Part shown: positions 28,067 through 38,317 of the stretch, piece by piece
Position numbering within the stretch: the stretch's first letter is position 1
Layout: the number at the start of each line of letters is the position of its first letter
NCBI GenBank assembly: GCA_944340905.1
Contig: CALVLT010000007.1
Span: 1 to 64,000, forward strand
Length of the DNA stretch: 64,000 bases
DNA from: an uncultured Clostridia bacterium
Lineage (GTDB): Bacteria; Bacillota; Clostridia; Christensenellales; Borkfalkiaceae
Direction of reading: 5' to 3'
Notes under the pieces: model-generated
Databases searched by the model: none
What the model was told of the DNA's origin: nothing
Seen by the model: only the letters and a program-made list of their open reading frames with translations
Translations under genes and position numbers: made by a program

Positions 28067-28530
28067 GTAAGACAACGTAAGGGGGGATTCCTCCCTATCG
28101 GTTCGGAATGACGGTTGGCGGGCAAAAAGGCTCCCTCCGAGAGGGAGCTGTCACGAAGTGACTGAAGGAGTCCTTGCCCCCCTTAACGCCGTAAGGCTTT
28201 AAGGGGGTGGCGCGCAGCGGCGGGGGGATTTACTCCTTCCGCCTCGCATTCGCTCGGCACCTCCCACAAAGAGGGAGGCTTTTCCGTGTTTTTATGCCTG
28301 TAAGACAACGTAAGGGGGACTCTTCGCTGCGCTCTGAGTGACGGTTGATGGGCATGAAGAACTGTCATTCTGAGGCATGGCGCAGCTATGCCGTGAGAAT
28401 CCCCTCGGGTACTGCGTCATTCAGAGGAGCTGAAGGCGACGAAGAATCCCCTTATAGGACGACACCCAGCACAATCTCCCCTGTCCTTCGCCCCTTAAAA
28501 CGAGTGTTAAAAAGGGGGGTAAGGGGTTCA
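28067..28530. repeat. mosaic intergenic repeat region 1
   Basis: The 671-base gap 28017-28687 holds no gene I can support. It contains modules also seen at 42.6-43.2 and 61.4-61.8 kb: GTAAGACAACGTAAGGGG (28067 and about 28309) followed by a TCTTCGCTGCGCTCTGAGTG stretch; GTCATTCTGAGG with GAATCCCCT; CCTGTCCTTCG with CCCCTTAAAA; and a CTCCCTC/GAGGGAG hairpin block. They look like dispersed non-coding repeats typical of gut Clostridia, probably spread as small non-autonomous elements. Confidence 0.7.
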
Positions 28531-28623
28531 AATTACATTTTTTCTCGCAACAAATTGGCCGTCGCCGTAGGGCGGCGGCTTTCGTCATTTTTCGCAAAAA
28601 CCGCTAAATATTGCACAAATGCC

Positions 28624-28652
28624 TTGCGTTCGACCGCAAAATATGGTATAAT
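28624..28652 (+). promoter_or_regulatory. promoter of parE-parC
   Basis: TTGCGT (28624-28629), 17 bp, TATAAT (28647-28652), about 35 bp before the gene. Confidence 0.75.
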
Positions 28653-28687
28653 TGCAAAGAAATTATCTGCATTTTTACGAGGTAGCC

Positions 28688-30745
28688 ATGGAGCAGCAGC
28701 ATTACGGTGCGGACGATATTACCATTCTCGAAGGTCTGGATGCGGTGCGCCTGCGTCCCGGCATGTATATCGGATCGACGGGCACGCGCGGACTTCACCA
28801 TATCCTTTGGGAGATCGTGGACAACGCCATCGACGAGGCGGCGAACGGCTTTTGTGACAAGATCGACGTGCGCATCTACAAGGACGGCAGCGTCTCCGTC
28901 GAGGACAACGGGAGGGGCATTCCCACCGACATTCACCCCAAGACGCACGTCTCGGGCGTGCAGGTCGTGTTCACTCAGCTGCATGCGGGCGGCAAGTTTG
29001 ACGAGCACAACTACTCCTTCTCGGGCGGCCTGCACGGCGTGGGCGCCTCGGTTACGAACGCGCTCTCCAAATGGCTGAAAGTGCGCGTCAACAAGGACGG
29101 CGACACCTGGGAGATGGAATTCCACTCCTATTTCGACGAGGAGAAGAACAAGTACGAATCGGGCGTGCCCGTGGCGCCCCTCAAAAAGACGGGCAAGTGC
29201 GGCAAGGCGCACGGCACCTTCGTTCACTTCATGCCGGACGACGCCGTGTTCTCCACCGTGCAGTATCAGCTCTCCACCGTCTCGCACAGATTAAAGGAAC
29301 TTGCCTTCCTCAACAAGGGTCTCTCCATCACGCTCACCGACGAGCGCATCACGGCGAACGAATATGTGGACGAGGACGACGAGGACCATGCGCAGCAGCT
29401 CGACCTTCTGGGCGCGACGCAGCCCTACTCCGTCACCTTCTGCTACACGGGCGGCATCGCCGATTTCGCCGCCTACCTCAACGAGGGTAAGAGCAAGCTG
29501 TACGCGCAGCCCCTCTACTACAAGGGGGAGCGCGACGGCATCCTTGTGGAGTTCGCCATCCAGCACACGGGGGAATTTACGGAGAATCTGTTCTCCTTCG
29601 TCAACAACATCCCCACGCCCGAGGGCGGCTACCATGAGATGGGGTTCCGCGGGGGGCTCACGCGCATGCTCAACGACTATGCGCGCGACGGCAAATTGCT
29701 CAAGGAAAAGGACGCCAACTTTCTGGGCGAGGACTTCCGCGAGGGGCTGACGGCGGTGCTCTCCATCAAGATGAAGAACGTGCAGTTTGAGGGACAGACC
29801 AAGACCAAGCTTGGCAACCCTGAGGCGCGTTCCCCCGTGGAGAGCTGCGTGGTCGAGGGGCTGCGCGAACTGGCGGCGCAGGCAAAGAACAAAAAAATCT
29901 TCGACGACATCATCAAAAAGGCGCAGGGCGCGGCGCGCGTGCGCATTGCGGCGCGGCAGGCAAAGGACACGGCGCGCGCCAAGAACAGCATCGATTCCCT
30001 GACGCTCGTGGGCAAGCTTGCCGCCTGTTCGGGAAAAAAGCCGGAGCTGAACGAGCTGTTCATCGTGGAGGGCGACTCGGCGGGCGGCACGGCGAAACAG
30101 GCGCGCGTCAGGCAGTATCAGTCCATCCTGCCCCTTCGGGGAAAGCCGCTCAACGTGGAAAAAAAGCGCCTCGACCAGGTGCTCGCGAACGAGGAGATCC
30201 GCACCATCATCTCGGCGCTCGGCGCGGGGGTGGGGAACGACTTCAACCTCGATAAACTCAACTATCACAAGGTCATCATCCTCTCCGATGCCGATCAGGA
30301 CGGCTTTCACATCCGCTGCATCCTGCTCACCTTCTTCTTCCGCTATATGCGCCCGCTCGTCAACGCGGGGCACGTGTACATCGGCATGCCGCCCCTGTAC
30401 AAGGTGTACAAGCCAAGCGGCAGCGCGGAGGAGTACGCCTACGACGACAAGGAATTGCAGGAAAAGATCGAAAAGGTGGGCAGGGGGTATCTGATCCAGC
30501 GCTACAAGGGCTTGGGCGAGATGAGCGCCGAACAGCTCTGGAGTACGACGATGGACCCCATGCGCCGCAATCTGACGCAAGTGACCATCGAGGACGCCGC
30601 CGCGGCGGAGGACATGATCACAACGCTCATGGGCGATCGCGTGGAGGGAAGAAAGGAATTCCTCAACCGCAACGCCAATTTCAACAAACAGGATGCGTTC
30701 ATGGACAGGGTAAAGCTCAAAAAGGAGGGGGACAATGAAGGCTGA
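28688..30745 (+). CDS. parE: type IIA DNA topoisomerase ATPase subunit (ParE/GyrB)
   Basis: A 685-residue subunit that drives strand passage with ATP. The GHKL ATPase domain is N-terminal ([43 protein letters not shown]), then the transducer, then the Toprim domain ([11 protein letters not shown] near residue 455, and [11 protein letters not shown] with the metal-binding acids), and the terminal RYKGLGEM block. The start at 28688 follows GAGGTAGCC. The short length without a large insert and the adjacent subunit-A gene suggest topoisomerase IV, which decatenates chromosomes; a gyrase-type pair cannot be excluded. It overlaps the next gene by 11 bp. Confidence 0.85.
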   Translation: MEQQHYGADDITILEGLDAVRLRPGMYIGSTGTRGLHHILWEIVDNAIDEAANGFCDKIDVRIYKDGSVSVEDNGRGIPTDIHPKTHVSGVQVVFTQLHAGGKFDEHNYSFSGGLHGVGASVTNALSKWLKVRVNKDGDTWEMEFHSYFDEEKNKYESGVPVAPLKKTGKCGKAHGTFVHFMPDDAVFSTVQYQLSTVSHRLKELAFLNKGLSITLTDERITANEYVDEDDEDHAQQLDLLGATQPYSVTFCYTGGIADFAAYLNEGKSKLYAQPLYYKGERDGILVEFAIQHTGEFTENLFSFVNNIPTPEGGYHEMGFRGGLTRMLNDYARDGKLLKEKDANFLGEDFREGLTAVLSIKMKNVQFEGQTKTKLGNPEARSPVESCVVEGLRELAAQAKNKKIFDDIIKKAQGAARVRIAARQAKDTARAKNSIDSLTLVGKLAACSGKKPELNELFIVEGDSAGGTAKQARVRQYQSILPLRGKPLNVEKKRLDQVLANEEIRTIISALGAGVGNDFNLDKLNYHKVIILSDADQDGFHIRCILLTFFFRYMRPLVNAGHVYIGMPPLYKVYKPSGSAEEYAYDDKELQEKIEKVGRGYLIQRYKGLGEMSAEQLWSTTMDPMRRNLTQVTIEDAAAAEDMITTLMGDRVEGRKEFLNRNANFNKQDAFMDRVKLKKEGDNEG

Positions 30746-33170
30746 GAAGAAACAGGAGCCGCAGGGCGCGCTCTACGTCACCCCCCTGGAGGAAGTTCTG
30801 CCCGCCGCCATGCTGCCCTATGCGGAGTTCGTCATTCTCGACAGGGCGCTGCCGCGCGTGGAGGACGGTTTAAAGCCCGTGCAGCGGCGCATTCTGTACA
30901 CCATGTACGAGATGGGGCTGACGCCCGACAAGCCGCACAAAAAGTCGGCGCGCATCGTCGGCGACTGCATGGGTAAATATCACCCGCACGGCGATTCCTC
31001 CGTGTACGACGCGATGGTGCGCATGGCGCAGGACTTCAACATGGGGCGCACGCTCGTCAACGGGCACGGCAATTTCGGCTCGGTGGACGGCGACCCTGCC
31101 GCCGCCATGCGCTATACCGAGGCGCGGCTGGAGCCGCTCGCCCTGGAACTTCTGCGCGATCTGGAGAAGAACACCGTTCCCTTCTCCCTGAACTTTGACG
31201 ATTCCCTCAAGGAACCGGACATGCTGCCCGGCAGGTTCCCCAATCTGCTCGTGAACGGGGCGTCCGGCATCGCGGTGGGGCTTGCAACCAACATTCCGCC
31301 CCACAACCTTGCCGAGTGCATCGACGGCATCGTTGCCTATATCGACAGGCCCTCCATCAAGCTCAACGAGATGGTAAAATATATCCCCGCGCCCGATTTT
31401 CCCACGGGGGGCTATATCATCGCCAACGAACTCAATCAGGCGTACAAGACGGGCAAGGGGCGCATCCTCCTGCGCGCCAAGGTGCGCGTGGAGGACGGCG
31501 ACAACGGCAAAAAGAACATCGTCATCACCGAACTGCCCTATCAGGTCAACAAGTCCGCGCTCCTTCGGAAGATCGCCGACCTCAGGGAGGAGAAGAAAGA
31601 AGAGCTTGCCGCCATCTCGCGCGTACAGGATGAGAGCGACCGCGAGGGCATCCGCGCCGTCGTCGAGGTGCGCCCCGAGGGCGACGTGCAGAAGATCTTA
31701 AAGTTCCTGTACAAGTATACCGATCTCGAGGTGACGTTCGGCATGAACATGGTCGCCATCGCGGGCGGAAAGCCCATGCTGATGGGGCTGATGGACATCA
31801 TCCGTTACTATGTCAACTATCAGCGCGAAGTGGTGCTGCGGCGCACCAAGTTCGACCTCGCCGCCGCCAAGGAGCGCTGCCATATCCTCGAAGGTCTCAT
31901 CATCGCGGTGCGCAATATCGACGAGGTGGTGCGCATCATCAAGAATGCCGACTCCACTTCGGACGCGCGCGACAAACTGCGCAAGCGGTTCGACCTGTCC
32001 GAGAAGCAGGCGCAGGCCATTCTCGATCTGCGCCTTGCCCGCCTGACTAAGCTTGAAGTGTTCAAGCTCGAGGAAGAGCTTGCCCGCCTGAAGGAGCTCA
32101 TTGAAAAGCTGACCGCCATCGTCAACAGCCAGAAACGCCAGCTCGAGGTCGTCAAGGAAGAGCTGCTCGAGATCAAAAAGAAGTATAAGACGCCCCGAAA
32201 GTCCGTGCTCGTGTTTTCGGAGGAGGAGGCAGAGGCGGAGCGCGCCGACGTCAAGGCGCCCGGCGTGCAGAGCGTGGCGTGCATCACGGCGGACGGAAGG
32301 CTCAAGTGCCTGCCCGAGCGCAGTTTTGCGCTGGCGAACAAGCCGCTGAGCGCCAACGCAAAGCCCGGGAGCGTCATTGCAAAGAGCATCCGCATGCTCT
32401 CGGATGAGCAGATGCTCGTGTTCTCCGACCGCGGGAACTGCTACCGCGTGTACGGCGAGGCGGTGGCATGCAAGCTCTCGGACGCGGGCTATACGCTCTC
32501 CATGCTCTTTGACGAGGCCGCAAAGGACGAGCGGCCCGTTGCCGTTCTCCCCGCCGAGGCGGGCAGCGGCGACCTGCTGTTCATTACGCAAAAGGGCATG
32601 CTCAAGCGCACGGCATGGGCGGAGTACTCCGTGGGCAAGAACGTGTTCCAGGGCATCCGCCTCAACGAGGGCGACAGGCTGCTCAGCGTGCAGCCCGATG
32701 CAAACGAAGAGGGCGTGACCGTGTTCTTTGTGACGAAGGGCGGCATGTGCCTGAACGCCAAGAAGGACGACATCCCCGCGCAGGGCAGGGTTTCGGGCGG
32801 TGTCAAGGGCATGAACCTGAAGGAGGGCGACGAGGTCGTGTTCGCCTCGCAGATCGACGGCGAGGGCGAGATCGTGCTCGCCACCTCGGACGGACGGTTC
32901 AAGCGCGTCATCGCCGCGCAGATCGACGAACTGCCCCGCTACCGCAAGGGGGTGCAGATCACCTCGCTCAAGGGGGAGAGCATTCTGTTTGCCGACTATG
33001 TCACCGTTCCCTACATGCTCGCCGTCGTGACGGAGGACGGCACAATGGCGGAGGTCGTCACCGAGGACGTGCCCATCGATTCCACCGCAACGCGCGGCAG
33101 AACGCTCAAGGGCGTCAAGTGGAAACCCAAACAGGTCTTTGCCATGAAATACCGCGAGATCGAAGACTGA
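30735..33170 (+). CDS. parC: type IIA DNA topoisomerase cleavage subunit (ParC/GyrA)
   Basis: An 811-residue DNA-cleaving subunit. The winged-helix core carries [30 protein letters not shown] and the catalytic Tyr127 in [10 protein letters not shown] helical coiled-coil stretch follows (about 370-485), and a beta-pinwheel C-terminal domain (about 500-810) with repeated blades. A degenerate GyrA-box-like segment ([15 protein letters not shown]) is present, so the enzyme could retain wrapping ability. The context (subunit B just upstream, 11-bp overlap) and sequence lean to topoisomerase IV. Positions around Ser/Asp after [12 protein letters not shown] correspond to the quinolone-resistance region. 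Confidence 0.85.
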   Translation: MKAEKKQEPQGALYVTPLEEVLPAAMLPYAEFVILDRALPRVEDGLKPVQRRILYTMYEMGLTPDKPHKKSARIVGDCMGKYHPHGDSSVYDAMVRMAQDFNMGRTLVNGHGNFGSVDGDPAAAMRYTEARLEPLALELLRDLEKNTVPFSLNFDDSLKEPDMLPGRFPNLLVNGASGIAVGLATNIPPHNLAECIDGIVAYIDRPSIKLNEMVKYIPAPDFPTGGYIIANELNQAYKTGKGRILLRAKVRVEDGDNGKKNIVITELPYQVNKSALLRKIADLREEKKEELAAISRVQDESDREGIRAVVEVRPEGDVQKILKFLYKYTDLEVTFGMNMVAIAGGKPMLMGLMDIIRYYVNYQREVVLRRTKFDLAAAKERCHILEGLIIAVRNIDEVVRIIKNADSTSDARDKLRKRFDLSEKQAQAILDLRLARLTKLEVFKLEEELARLKELIEKLTAIVNSQKRQLEVVKEELLEIKKKYKTPRKSVLVFSEEEAEAERADVKAPGVQSVACITADGRLKCLPERSFALANKPLSANAKPGSVIAKSIRMLSDEQMLVFSDRGNCYRVYGEAVACKLSDAGYTLSMLFDEAAKDERPVAVLPAEAGSGDLLFITQKGMLKRTAWAEYSVGKNVFQGIRLNEGDRLLSVQPDANEEGVTVFFVTKGGMCLNAKKDDIPAQGRVSGGVKGMNLKEGDEVVFASQIDGEGEIVLATSDGRFKRVIAAQIDELPRYRKGVQITSLKGESILFADYVTVPYMLAVVTEDGTMAEVVTEDVPIDSTATRGRTLKGVKWKPKQVFAMKYREIED

Positions 33171-33180
33171 GAATACGATC

Positions 33181-33211
33181 GGGCGGCGGCACCAATGTGC
33201 CGCCGCCCTTT
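33181..33211 (+). terminator. terminator after parC
   Basis: GGGCGGCGGCAC and GTGCCGCCGCCC form a perfect 12-bp stem with a CAAT loop; only a short T-run (TTT) follows. Confidence 0.7.
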
Positions 33212-33234
33212 GCGTAATGCTATTCTTCGCATAG

Positions 33235-33269
33235 AAAAAAGCCAAAGAGTGCACGCTCTTTGGCTTTTT
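33235..33269. terminator. bidirectional terminator between convergent genes
   Basis: GCCAAAGAG and CTCTTTGGC pair around a TGCACG loop, with AAAAAA on the left and TTTTT on the right. It can stop both parC transcripts and the convergent membrane-protein gene. Confidence 0.85.
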
Positions 33270-33288
33270 CGTTTCTTTTCGGGGTTGT

Positions 33289-35109
33289 TTACAGCCTGCT
33301 CACGTAGTCGTAGAGTTTGCCGAGCAGTTCGGGGGAGATGTGGTTGCGGAATTTGCCCAGGTAGATGAATACCTTGTGGAAGAATTCGCGGTTGTCTCCG
33401 CCGATCACATAGGCGGGCAGATAATTGAGGTCGCCGTAGCGGCCTGCAATGAACAGATCGCCGAATTCATTTCGTTCCTGCGGGGTGAGCATGTTGACGA
33501 ACGCATCGTAGGTGTAAGGCGTCGGGTCGTACACTGCCGCGGGCGCTGCGGGACGGGCATAGGAGGCAGTCTGACGGTTGGCGGCAGGCGTGTATGCGCT
33601 CTGCGGTGCGCCAGCGGGCATATAAGTATAGGACGTTGTCTGCTGCGCGGGGGCAGGTTCGGGTTCGGGCGCGATGCCGCGGGCGAGCGCCGCCATGCTG
33701 CGTTCAAATTCGCTCATAGGCGTTTCCTCCGCCGGTGCGGGGGCAGGGGCGGGCGCAGGCGCGCTTGCCGCCTTCGGCTCCTCCGCAGGCGCGGGAGCAG
33801 GCTCGGGTGCAGGGGTAGGGGCAGCGGCGGGCGCCATGGGTGCCGCAAAGAAGGGCACGGCGTAAATGGGCGTTGCAGGCTGCTGCTGCACGGGCGCGGG
33901 CTGCTGCACGATGACCGTCGTCCCGGGCGCTGCGGTGACTGCGGCAGGTTCGGCCGCGGTGACTGCCGACGGCTGTTCGGCGGCCTCGGGTTGCGCTGCG
34001 GCCGTCACGGGCTGCGTCGCTGCTGCGGGCTGTGCCTGGGCAAGCAGCGCGTTGTTCTCGCCGATCTCGGCGCTCTCTTCCTGCGCCTCTTTGGCGTTTT
34101 TCTTGCACGCCTTGACGATGGCAACGATGAGGGCGAGCAGGAATGCCGCCAATGCCGCCGCTGCCGACAGGATGACGGGCAGCAGGTTGGCGCTGCCGAA
34201 CATCACTTCCACGGTCTTGTCCAGGATCTGCGCCACGATGGCAAGCGCCACGGCGATCAGCAGGATGCCGAAGCGCACCGCGTCGAACACATACGCCTTT
34301 TTCGCGCTCAGGCGGATGGCGGAGATGATGAAGTTGAGAATGACGACGGCCATCAGAATGAATGCTGTCAGATTGACGAACAGGTTGTCTGCGATATGGG
34401 TATACCAGACGTCCGCGCCCACCATTGCCGAACCGGGGTAGGTGAGCCCGAAGACGGCGGCTGCCAGCAGCAGGAAGGAGAGGGTGTTGACGAGTCCCGG
34501 CCCCTTTCTGCGTGCCAGCGCCGTAACGATGAGGGCGATGAGCATGACGCCCGCAGGAATCCCCACGGTGACGTCCACCATCGAACCTCCGAATTCGCCG
34601 CGCGCGGCGGAGAGCAGATAGTACGAGAGCAGGAAATAGCCCGCATAGGTGAGGAACACGAGGATCGCCGAGGTCATCGCGCAGTTCTTCGCCGCCTTTC
34701 TCGAGCAGAAAGAGACGATCATCAGCACAAGGGACAGGACGATCGTCACGCAAAGCAGGATGAGCAGCCCGAATTCAAGGATGTTGGCGGTGTTTCCCTG
34801 GCTGAACATGTTCGAGAAGAAGGTGCCCACGCCCTGCGAGAAGATGGTCGCAAAATAGGCATAGACATAGCCGAACAGCGAATCGGCAAGGGGGACGTTC
34901 TCCGCGTCGAAGGTGTCCAGATTCCCGTTGAAATTTCCCAGGAAGATACCCGAGAAGGCGTACAAAAGCCCGATGAACAGGCCGCCCACGGCGCAGAGGA
35001 ATGCGATGACGGCGAGCGCACGGTATCCGCCGACGGGCTTTCTCTCTTCGGGGGCGTCCATGCCCGCATTTTCCGGTTCTTCCACGATCACCTGTTGCAA
35101 TTCGTTCAT
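33289..35109 (-). CDS. multi-pass membrane protein with Pro/Ala-rich linker and conserved C-terminal domain
   Basis: A 606-residue protein of unknown function. A short acidic N-terminus is followed by about eight hydrophobic segments between residues 30 and 335, then a low-complexity Ala/Pro/Gln/Glu-rich stretch (about 345-525, with AAPTPAPEPAPAPAEE-type runs), then a compact C-terminal domain of about 75 residues (TPQERNEFGDLFIAGRYGDL, then LPAYVIGGDN and FIYLGKFRNHIS). The last domain looks globular and conserved-like, probably cytoplasmic, tethered by the flexible linker. The gene has its own strong promoter, stands alone, and converges on parC with a shared terminator. I do not recognise a characterised homologue. 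Confidence 0.75.
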   Translation of the reverse strand: MNELQQVIVEEPENAGMDAPEERKPVGGYRALAVIAFLCAVGGLFIGLLYAFSGIFLGNFNGNLDTFDAENVPLADSLFGYVYAYFATIFSQGVGTFFSNMFSQGNTANILEFGLLILLCVTIVLSLVLMIVSFCSRKAAKNCAMTSAILVFLTYAGYFLLSYYLLSAARGEFGGSMVDVTVGIPAGVMLIALIVTALARRKGPGLVNTLSFLLLAAAVFGLTYPGSAMVGADVWYTHIADNLFVNLTAFILMAVVILNFIISAIRLSAKKAYVFDAVRFGILLIAVALAIVAQILDKTVEVMFGSANLLPVILSAAAALAAFLLALIVAIVKACKKNAKEAQEESAEIGENNALLAQAQPAAATQPVTAAAQPEAAEQPSAVTAAEPAAVTAAPGTTVIVQQPAPVQQQPATPIYAVPFFAAPMAPAAAPTPAPEPAPAPAEEPKAASAPAPAPAPAPAEETPMSEFERSMAALARGIAPEPEPAPAQQTTSYTYMPAGAPQSAYTPAANRQTASYARPAAPAAVYDPTPYTYDAFVNMLTPQERNEFGDLFIAGRYGDLNYLPAYVIGGDNREFFHKVFIYLGKFRNHISPELLGKLYDYVSRL

Positions 35110-35160
35110 GCTGTTGTCACTCCATGATTTTTTGTGGGCATTCCCCCAAATTTCTTTCTC

Positions 35161-35189
35161 ATTATATCATGCCTTGGCGCGGGTGTCAA
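35161..35189 (-). promoter_or_regulatory. promoter of the leftward membrane-protein gene
   Basis: On the minus strand TTGACA (35184-35189), 17 bp, TATAAT (35161-35166): a perfect consensus, about 50 bp before the start. Confidence 0.88.
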
Positions 35190-35325
35190 TGCTCTGGACG
35201 GAAAAAAACGCAAATTTGTATACATTCCGTGCATTGTCCGCGGACATGGCTGCGGCAAAATGCGTGAAAGAGGGTGAAAATTTACCGAAATTCGGACATG
35301 GTGGGCGGGAAAACCGGAAAAGCTC

Positions 35326-35367
35326 TTGATATTCGGGCGGAAAAATGGTATAATTTTTCCCGAATAT
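35326..35367 (+). promoter_or_regulatory. promoter with flanking 9-bp inverted repeat
   Basis: TTGATA (35326-35331), 17 bp, TATAAT (35349-35354). ATATTCGGG (35329-35337) and CCCGAATAT (35359-35367) form a perfect inverted repeat bracketing the -10, a likely operator for autoregulation or another repressor. Confidence 0.75.
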
Positions 35368-35387
35368 GGCAATAGGGGGAGAGCGAT

Positions 35388-36362
35388 ATGGCGAACGCTT
35401 TGACGCATCTGAAAAAAATTTTGAGGGATATCCGTGAAAAGACGGGGGTACATGTCCGCCTTGCGGACGCGGCGCAGGGGCAGACGCCCCTCTCGCTCGA
35501 ATTGGACGGCGAGACGTTCCGCGGCTGTCTGGACGGGACGGACGAGGAGACGGTGCGCATCGCAAAACTTGTGGAATACATGGTCTCCAACGCCGACCTG
35601 CACGCCCTGCTCCCCGACAGGGACGAGCACCTCAAGGAGGTGCTGCTCGGGGAGGGCGGGCAGTGGTATGCGTTCCAGTTCGTCACCAAGTATGCCCTGC
35701 GCGACGGCGCCTGTTTCGCGCTCGACATCGTTCCAGACAGGCTGCTGTCCGAGTCGTTCGAGCTGGTGAAGGGCTGCATTGCCGAACAGCGCGACCTCGC
35801 CGTGAAGATGGACCGCACCCGCATCGCCGTCGTGCGCTTTCCGGACGGGGAGCAGAATGCCTACGAATTCGGGCAGTTCCTCTGGCAGTCCCTCTATGAA
35901 GAGCTGGGCGTGCGCGCGAGCGTGGGCATCGGCTGTGACGTCTCCTCCTTTTCGGAGATCGCCCGCTCCTATTCGCAGGCAGTCACGGCGGTGCGCGTGA
36001 GCAATATGTTCCGCAACGCGGGCGAGGTGCACACTTATCGGGAATACCTGCTTGTCCGCATGCTCGAGGACGTGCCCAGGAGCCGCCTGGAGGAGTACAT
36101 GGCGCAATTCCGCATCGGCGGCATGGAGGAGGTGTTCGACGACGAGGAGATGTACGGGACCGCCGAGGCGTTCTTAGAGAGCAGCCTCAACGTCTCGGAG
36201 ACCAGCCGCAACCTCTTCATGCACCGGAATACCCTCATGTACCGCCTCGACAAGATCGAGCGGGTCACGGGGCTGAACATCCGCAAATTTTCGGATGCGG
36301 TCACATTCCGCATCCTGTCCGTGCTGCACCGCCTGCTCGGGCAGCACAAGGAGGAATTATGA
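35388..36362 (+). CDS. CdaR/PucR-type transcriptional regulator
   Basis: A 324-residue regulator. The C-terminal 60 residues are the PucR helix-turn-helix (LNVSETSRNLFMHRNTLMYR, then LDKIERVTGLNIRKF). The middle part (about 130-235) resembles the GGDEF-like region of CdaR proteins (SVGIGCDVSSFSEIARSYSQ, AVRVSNMF). The N-terminal 120 residues have no clear domain. It starts behind GGGGGAGAG and overlaps the S41 protease gene by 4 bp, so it may control that protease and itself. CdaR relatives sense sugar acids or other small metabolites; the ligand here is unknown. Confidence 0.8.
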   Translation: MANALTHLKKILRDIREKTGVHVRLADAAQGQTPLSLELDGETFRGCLDGTDEETVRIAKLVEYMVSNADLHALLPDRDEHLKEVLLGEGGQWYAFQFVTKYALRDGACFALDIVPDRLLSESFELVKGCIAEQRDLAVKMDRTRIAVVRFPDGEQNAYEFGQFLWQSLYEELGVRASVGIGCDVSSFSEIARSYSQAVTAVRVSNMFRNAGEVHTYREYLLVRMLEDVPRSRLEEYMAQFRIGGMEEVFDDEEMYGTAEAFLESSLNVSETSRNLFMHRNTLMYRLDKIERVTGLNIRKFSDAVTFRILSVLHRLLGQHKEEL

Positions 36363-37711
36363 GCCAACAACAGCAAACAAACGAACCTGCCGCGCCCGAG
36401 GGCGCGGCTTTGCCGCAGCCGTCGCCGCGCAAAAAGCGCATGCGCGCCCTGCTCGCCGTGCTGCTGGCGCTCGTGGTGGCGGCCGTCGGGTTTACGGCGG
36501 GATGGCTGGGTCAATACTACTCGGTCAATCCGCGCATGCGCGAGCTGCAGTGGATCCTGGACCTTCTGGAGAGCGAGCACTATCAGGAGGTGGACATGGA
36601 CGCCGTGTACGAGGATCTGTACGACGCCGCCATGCCCGACATCTTCTCCACCTATTACACGCCCGAGGAGTACGCCCGGCGCGTTGCCGAGAGCCAGGGC
36701 CACAACGAGGGTGTGGGCATCTCGCTGGTTTCGGACGGCGGCAGCGTGCGCGTGTATTCCGTCGTGGAAAATTCCCCCGCGCAGGCGGCGGGGCTGGCGG
36801 CGGGCATGTACGTGCTCGGCTACGGCGCGGTCGGGGGCGAGGTGCAGGCGGCGCAAAGCCCGTCCGACGTCACCTCCTTCGTGCGTGAACAGGAGGGGGA
36901 GTTCGTTCTGTATGCGAGCTATGACAGCTCTGCTTCCGCCGACGATCAGACGGCGTTCAGGCTCGCGCGCGCCGCGTATTCCGCCGCCTACGTTGTCTAC
37001 CGCGACAGCGAGACGTCGTACGCCTTCCGCGGGGAGAACGCGCAGTTGTCCGAGACGCACGATGCGCTCGACGGGCTGGACGCCGACACGGCGTACATCC
37101 GCCTCGATTCCTTTGACGGCAACTGCGCCGAGGAATTTGCCGCCTGCCTGGACGTCATGAAGGAGCGCGGCAGGACGAACCTTATACTCGATCTGCGCGG
37201 CAACGGCGGCGGATACATGAGCGATCTGCAGTCCATTGCATCCCATCTTCTGCACACCGCGCAGGGGGACAGCCCGCTCGTCGCCTATGCGCAGTTCCGC
37301 GACGGCTCCCGCCGCAACTACAACGCGACGGGCAACGATTTTTCCGACTATTTCACGCAGGATTCCCGCGTGTACGTGCTTGCCGACCAGAATTCCGCCT
37401 CCGCCTCCGAGTGCCTGATCGGCGCGCTCATCGACTACGGCACCATTGATTACGGGGATATTTTCCTGCGCACGGACGAGGGGGCGGAGCACTTCTCCAC
37501 CTACGGCAAAGGGGTCATGCAGTCCACCTTCGTCTCGGCAAGCGGCAGCGCCTTCCGGCTCACCGTGGCGCGCATCTACTGGCCGAAGGGCAACTGCATC
37601 CACGAGCGCGGCATCACCGATGAGGACGGCGCCGTGGGCATCGCGGCGCCCGCCCTGCGCGGCGAGGAGGATACCTTTTTGAACGAGGTGCTCTCCCGCG
37701 TGTGCGCTTAG
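36359..37711 (+). CDS. S41 family membrane-anchored protease with PDZ domain (CtpA-like)
   Basis: A 450-residue C-terminal-processing protease. A cytoplasmic Pro/Gln-rich tail (1-25) is followed by a membrane anchor (about 28-50), a helical cap, a PDZ domain (about 115-190, GVGISLVSDGG, SPAQAAGLAAGMYV) and the S41 core (DLRGNGGGYMSD; predicted catalytic Ser348 in NSASASE; Lys384 in TYGKGVMQ). The Ser-Lys spacing is longer than in the plant enzyme. It should act outside the membrane on envelope or spore proteins. The gene is translationally coupled to the CdaR-like regulator. It resembles sporulation-linked CtpB as well, but no partner gene is near. Confidence 0.85.
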   Translation: MSQQQQTNEPAAPEGAALPQPSPRKKRMRALLAVLLALVVAAVGFTAGWLGQYYSVNPRMRELQWILDLLESEHYQEVDMDAVYEDLYDAAMPDIFSTYYTPEEYARRVAESQGHNEGVGISLVSDGGSVRVYSVVENSPAQAAGLAAGMYVLGYGAVGGEVQAAQSPSDVTSFVREQEGEFVLYASYDSSASADDQTAFRLARAAYSAAYVVYRDSETSYAFRGENAQLSETHDALDGLDADTAYIRLDSFDGNCAEEFAACLDVMKERGRTNLILDLRGNGGGYMSDLQSIASHLLHTAQGDSPLVAYAQFRDGSRRNYNATGNDFSDYFTQDSRVYVLADQNSASASECLIGALIDYGTIDYGDIFLRTDEGAEHFSTYGKGVMQSTFVSASGSAFRLTVARIYWPKGNCIHERGITDEDGAVGIAAPALRGEEDTFLNEVLSRVCA

Positions 37712-37992
37712 CCGCCCGCGTTTTTCTTCAGGTACTCTTCCAATATGCTGATGACGGGACTGTCCTCCTGCGGGGGACGGTCCTCTTTTTCTGCCGACGT
37801 ATCGGCATTTTTTGACCCTTCCGTCGTATCCGCGTTTTTCGTTCCTTCGGGCGGCGCGCCGGCGCCGCGCGCGAGCAGCAGAATGAGTTCGCGGTTCTCC
37901 CGCCAGAAGGCAAGGAATTTTTGCAGGGCGGCGTTCAGGTCGCCGCCCTGCTGCATCGAGGTGAGCAGCAACAGCAGCAAAACAGGTTCCAT
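37708..37992 (-). CDS. small protein with hydrophobic N-terminus, unknown
   Basis: A 94-residue leftward frame starting MEPVLLLLLLTSMQQGG, then a charged helix (FLAFWRENRELILLLARG) and a Lys/Asp/Glu-rich disordered tail ending SILEEYLKKNAGG. An alternative start at 38034 would overlap the promoter-like bases of the divergent gene, so 37992 is preferred; neither has a strong ribosome site. The stop overlaps the S41 protease stop by 4 bp in convergent orientation. I cannot assign a function. Composition looks coding rather than random. Confidence 0.5.
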   Translation of the reverse strand: MEPVLLLLLLTSMQQGGDLNAALQKFLAFWRENRELILLLARGAGAPPEGTKNADTTEGSKNADTSAEKEDRPPQEDSPVISILEEYLKKNAGG

Positions 37993-38056
37993 ATCCCCAT
38001 CGTATGCCGCGGACAAAACGGGCGTGCCTTTCATACAATGGAGGGTGGAGGTGACT

Positions 38057-38317
38057 ATGAAGGATTTCGCAAGTTACACGGGCGGCGCCGTTCCGGATGA
38101 TCTCATGAAAGAAGTGCAGGCGGCCGCCGCACAGTTCGACGGCAAGAACGAGGGGGAGCTGGTGCGCTCCATCTACGCGCGCGCCGCCGAGGGCAAGCGC
38201 GCGGGCACGCTCACCAACGAACAGATCGATGCGTTCTGCGCGCAGTTCGCGCCCATGCTCGACGGCGCAAAGCGCAAAAAGCTGTTCAAACTGGCGGAGC
38301 AGCTCAAGAAGATGTGA
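38057..38317 (+). CDS. small conserved-type protein, unknown
   Basis: An 86-residue helical protein (MKDFASYTGGAVPDDLMKEV to KLFKLAEQLKKM). The start has GGAGGTGACT immediately upstream; the frame extends to 37745 on the left but that part overlaps the divergent gene. It contains a repeated amphipathic pattern and a middle TLTNEQIDAF segment. A TACAAT at 38034-38039 could be its -10. Divergent to the small protein at 37708 and convergent with the desulfurase-like gene, whose stop overlaps its end by 14 bp. I recall similar short proteins in Clostridia but know no function. Confidence 0.6.
   Translation: MKDFASYTGGAVPDDLMKEVQAAAAQFDGKNEGELVRSIYARAAEGKRAGTLTNEQIDAFCAQFAPMLDGAKRKKLFKLAEQLKKM

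Noticed and set aside
28067..28530. CRISPR array
   Set aside because: Repeats are few, irregularly spaced, of different kinds and not separated by unique spacers of constant length. No cas genes are present.
28345..28857. 170-codon plus frame in the repeat region before parE
   Set aside because: It consists of repeat modules read as protein (low complexity, Arg/Ser-rich) and overlaps the real parE start.
33704..34753. 349-codon minus frame overlapping the membrane protein
   Set aside because: Same-strand shadow in another frame with an Arg/His/Gly-rich peptide typical of out-of-frame GC-rich DNA.
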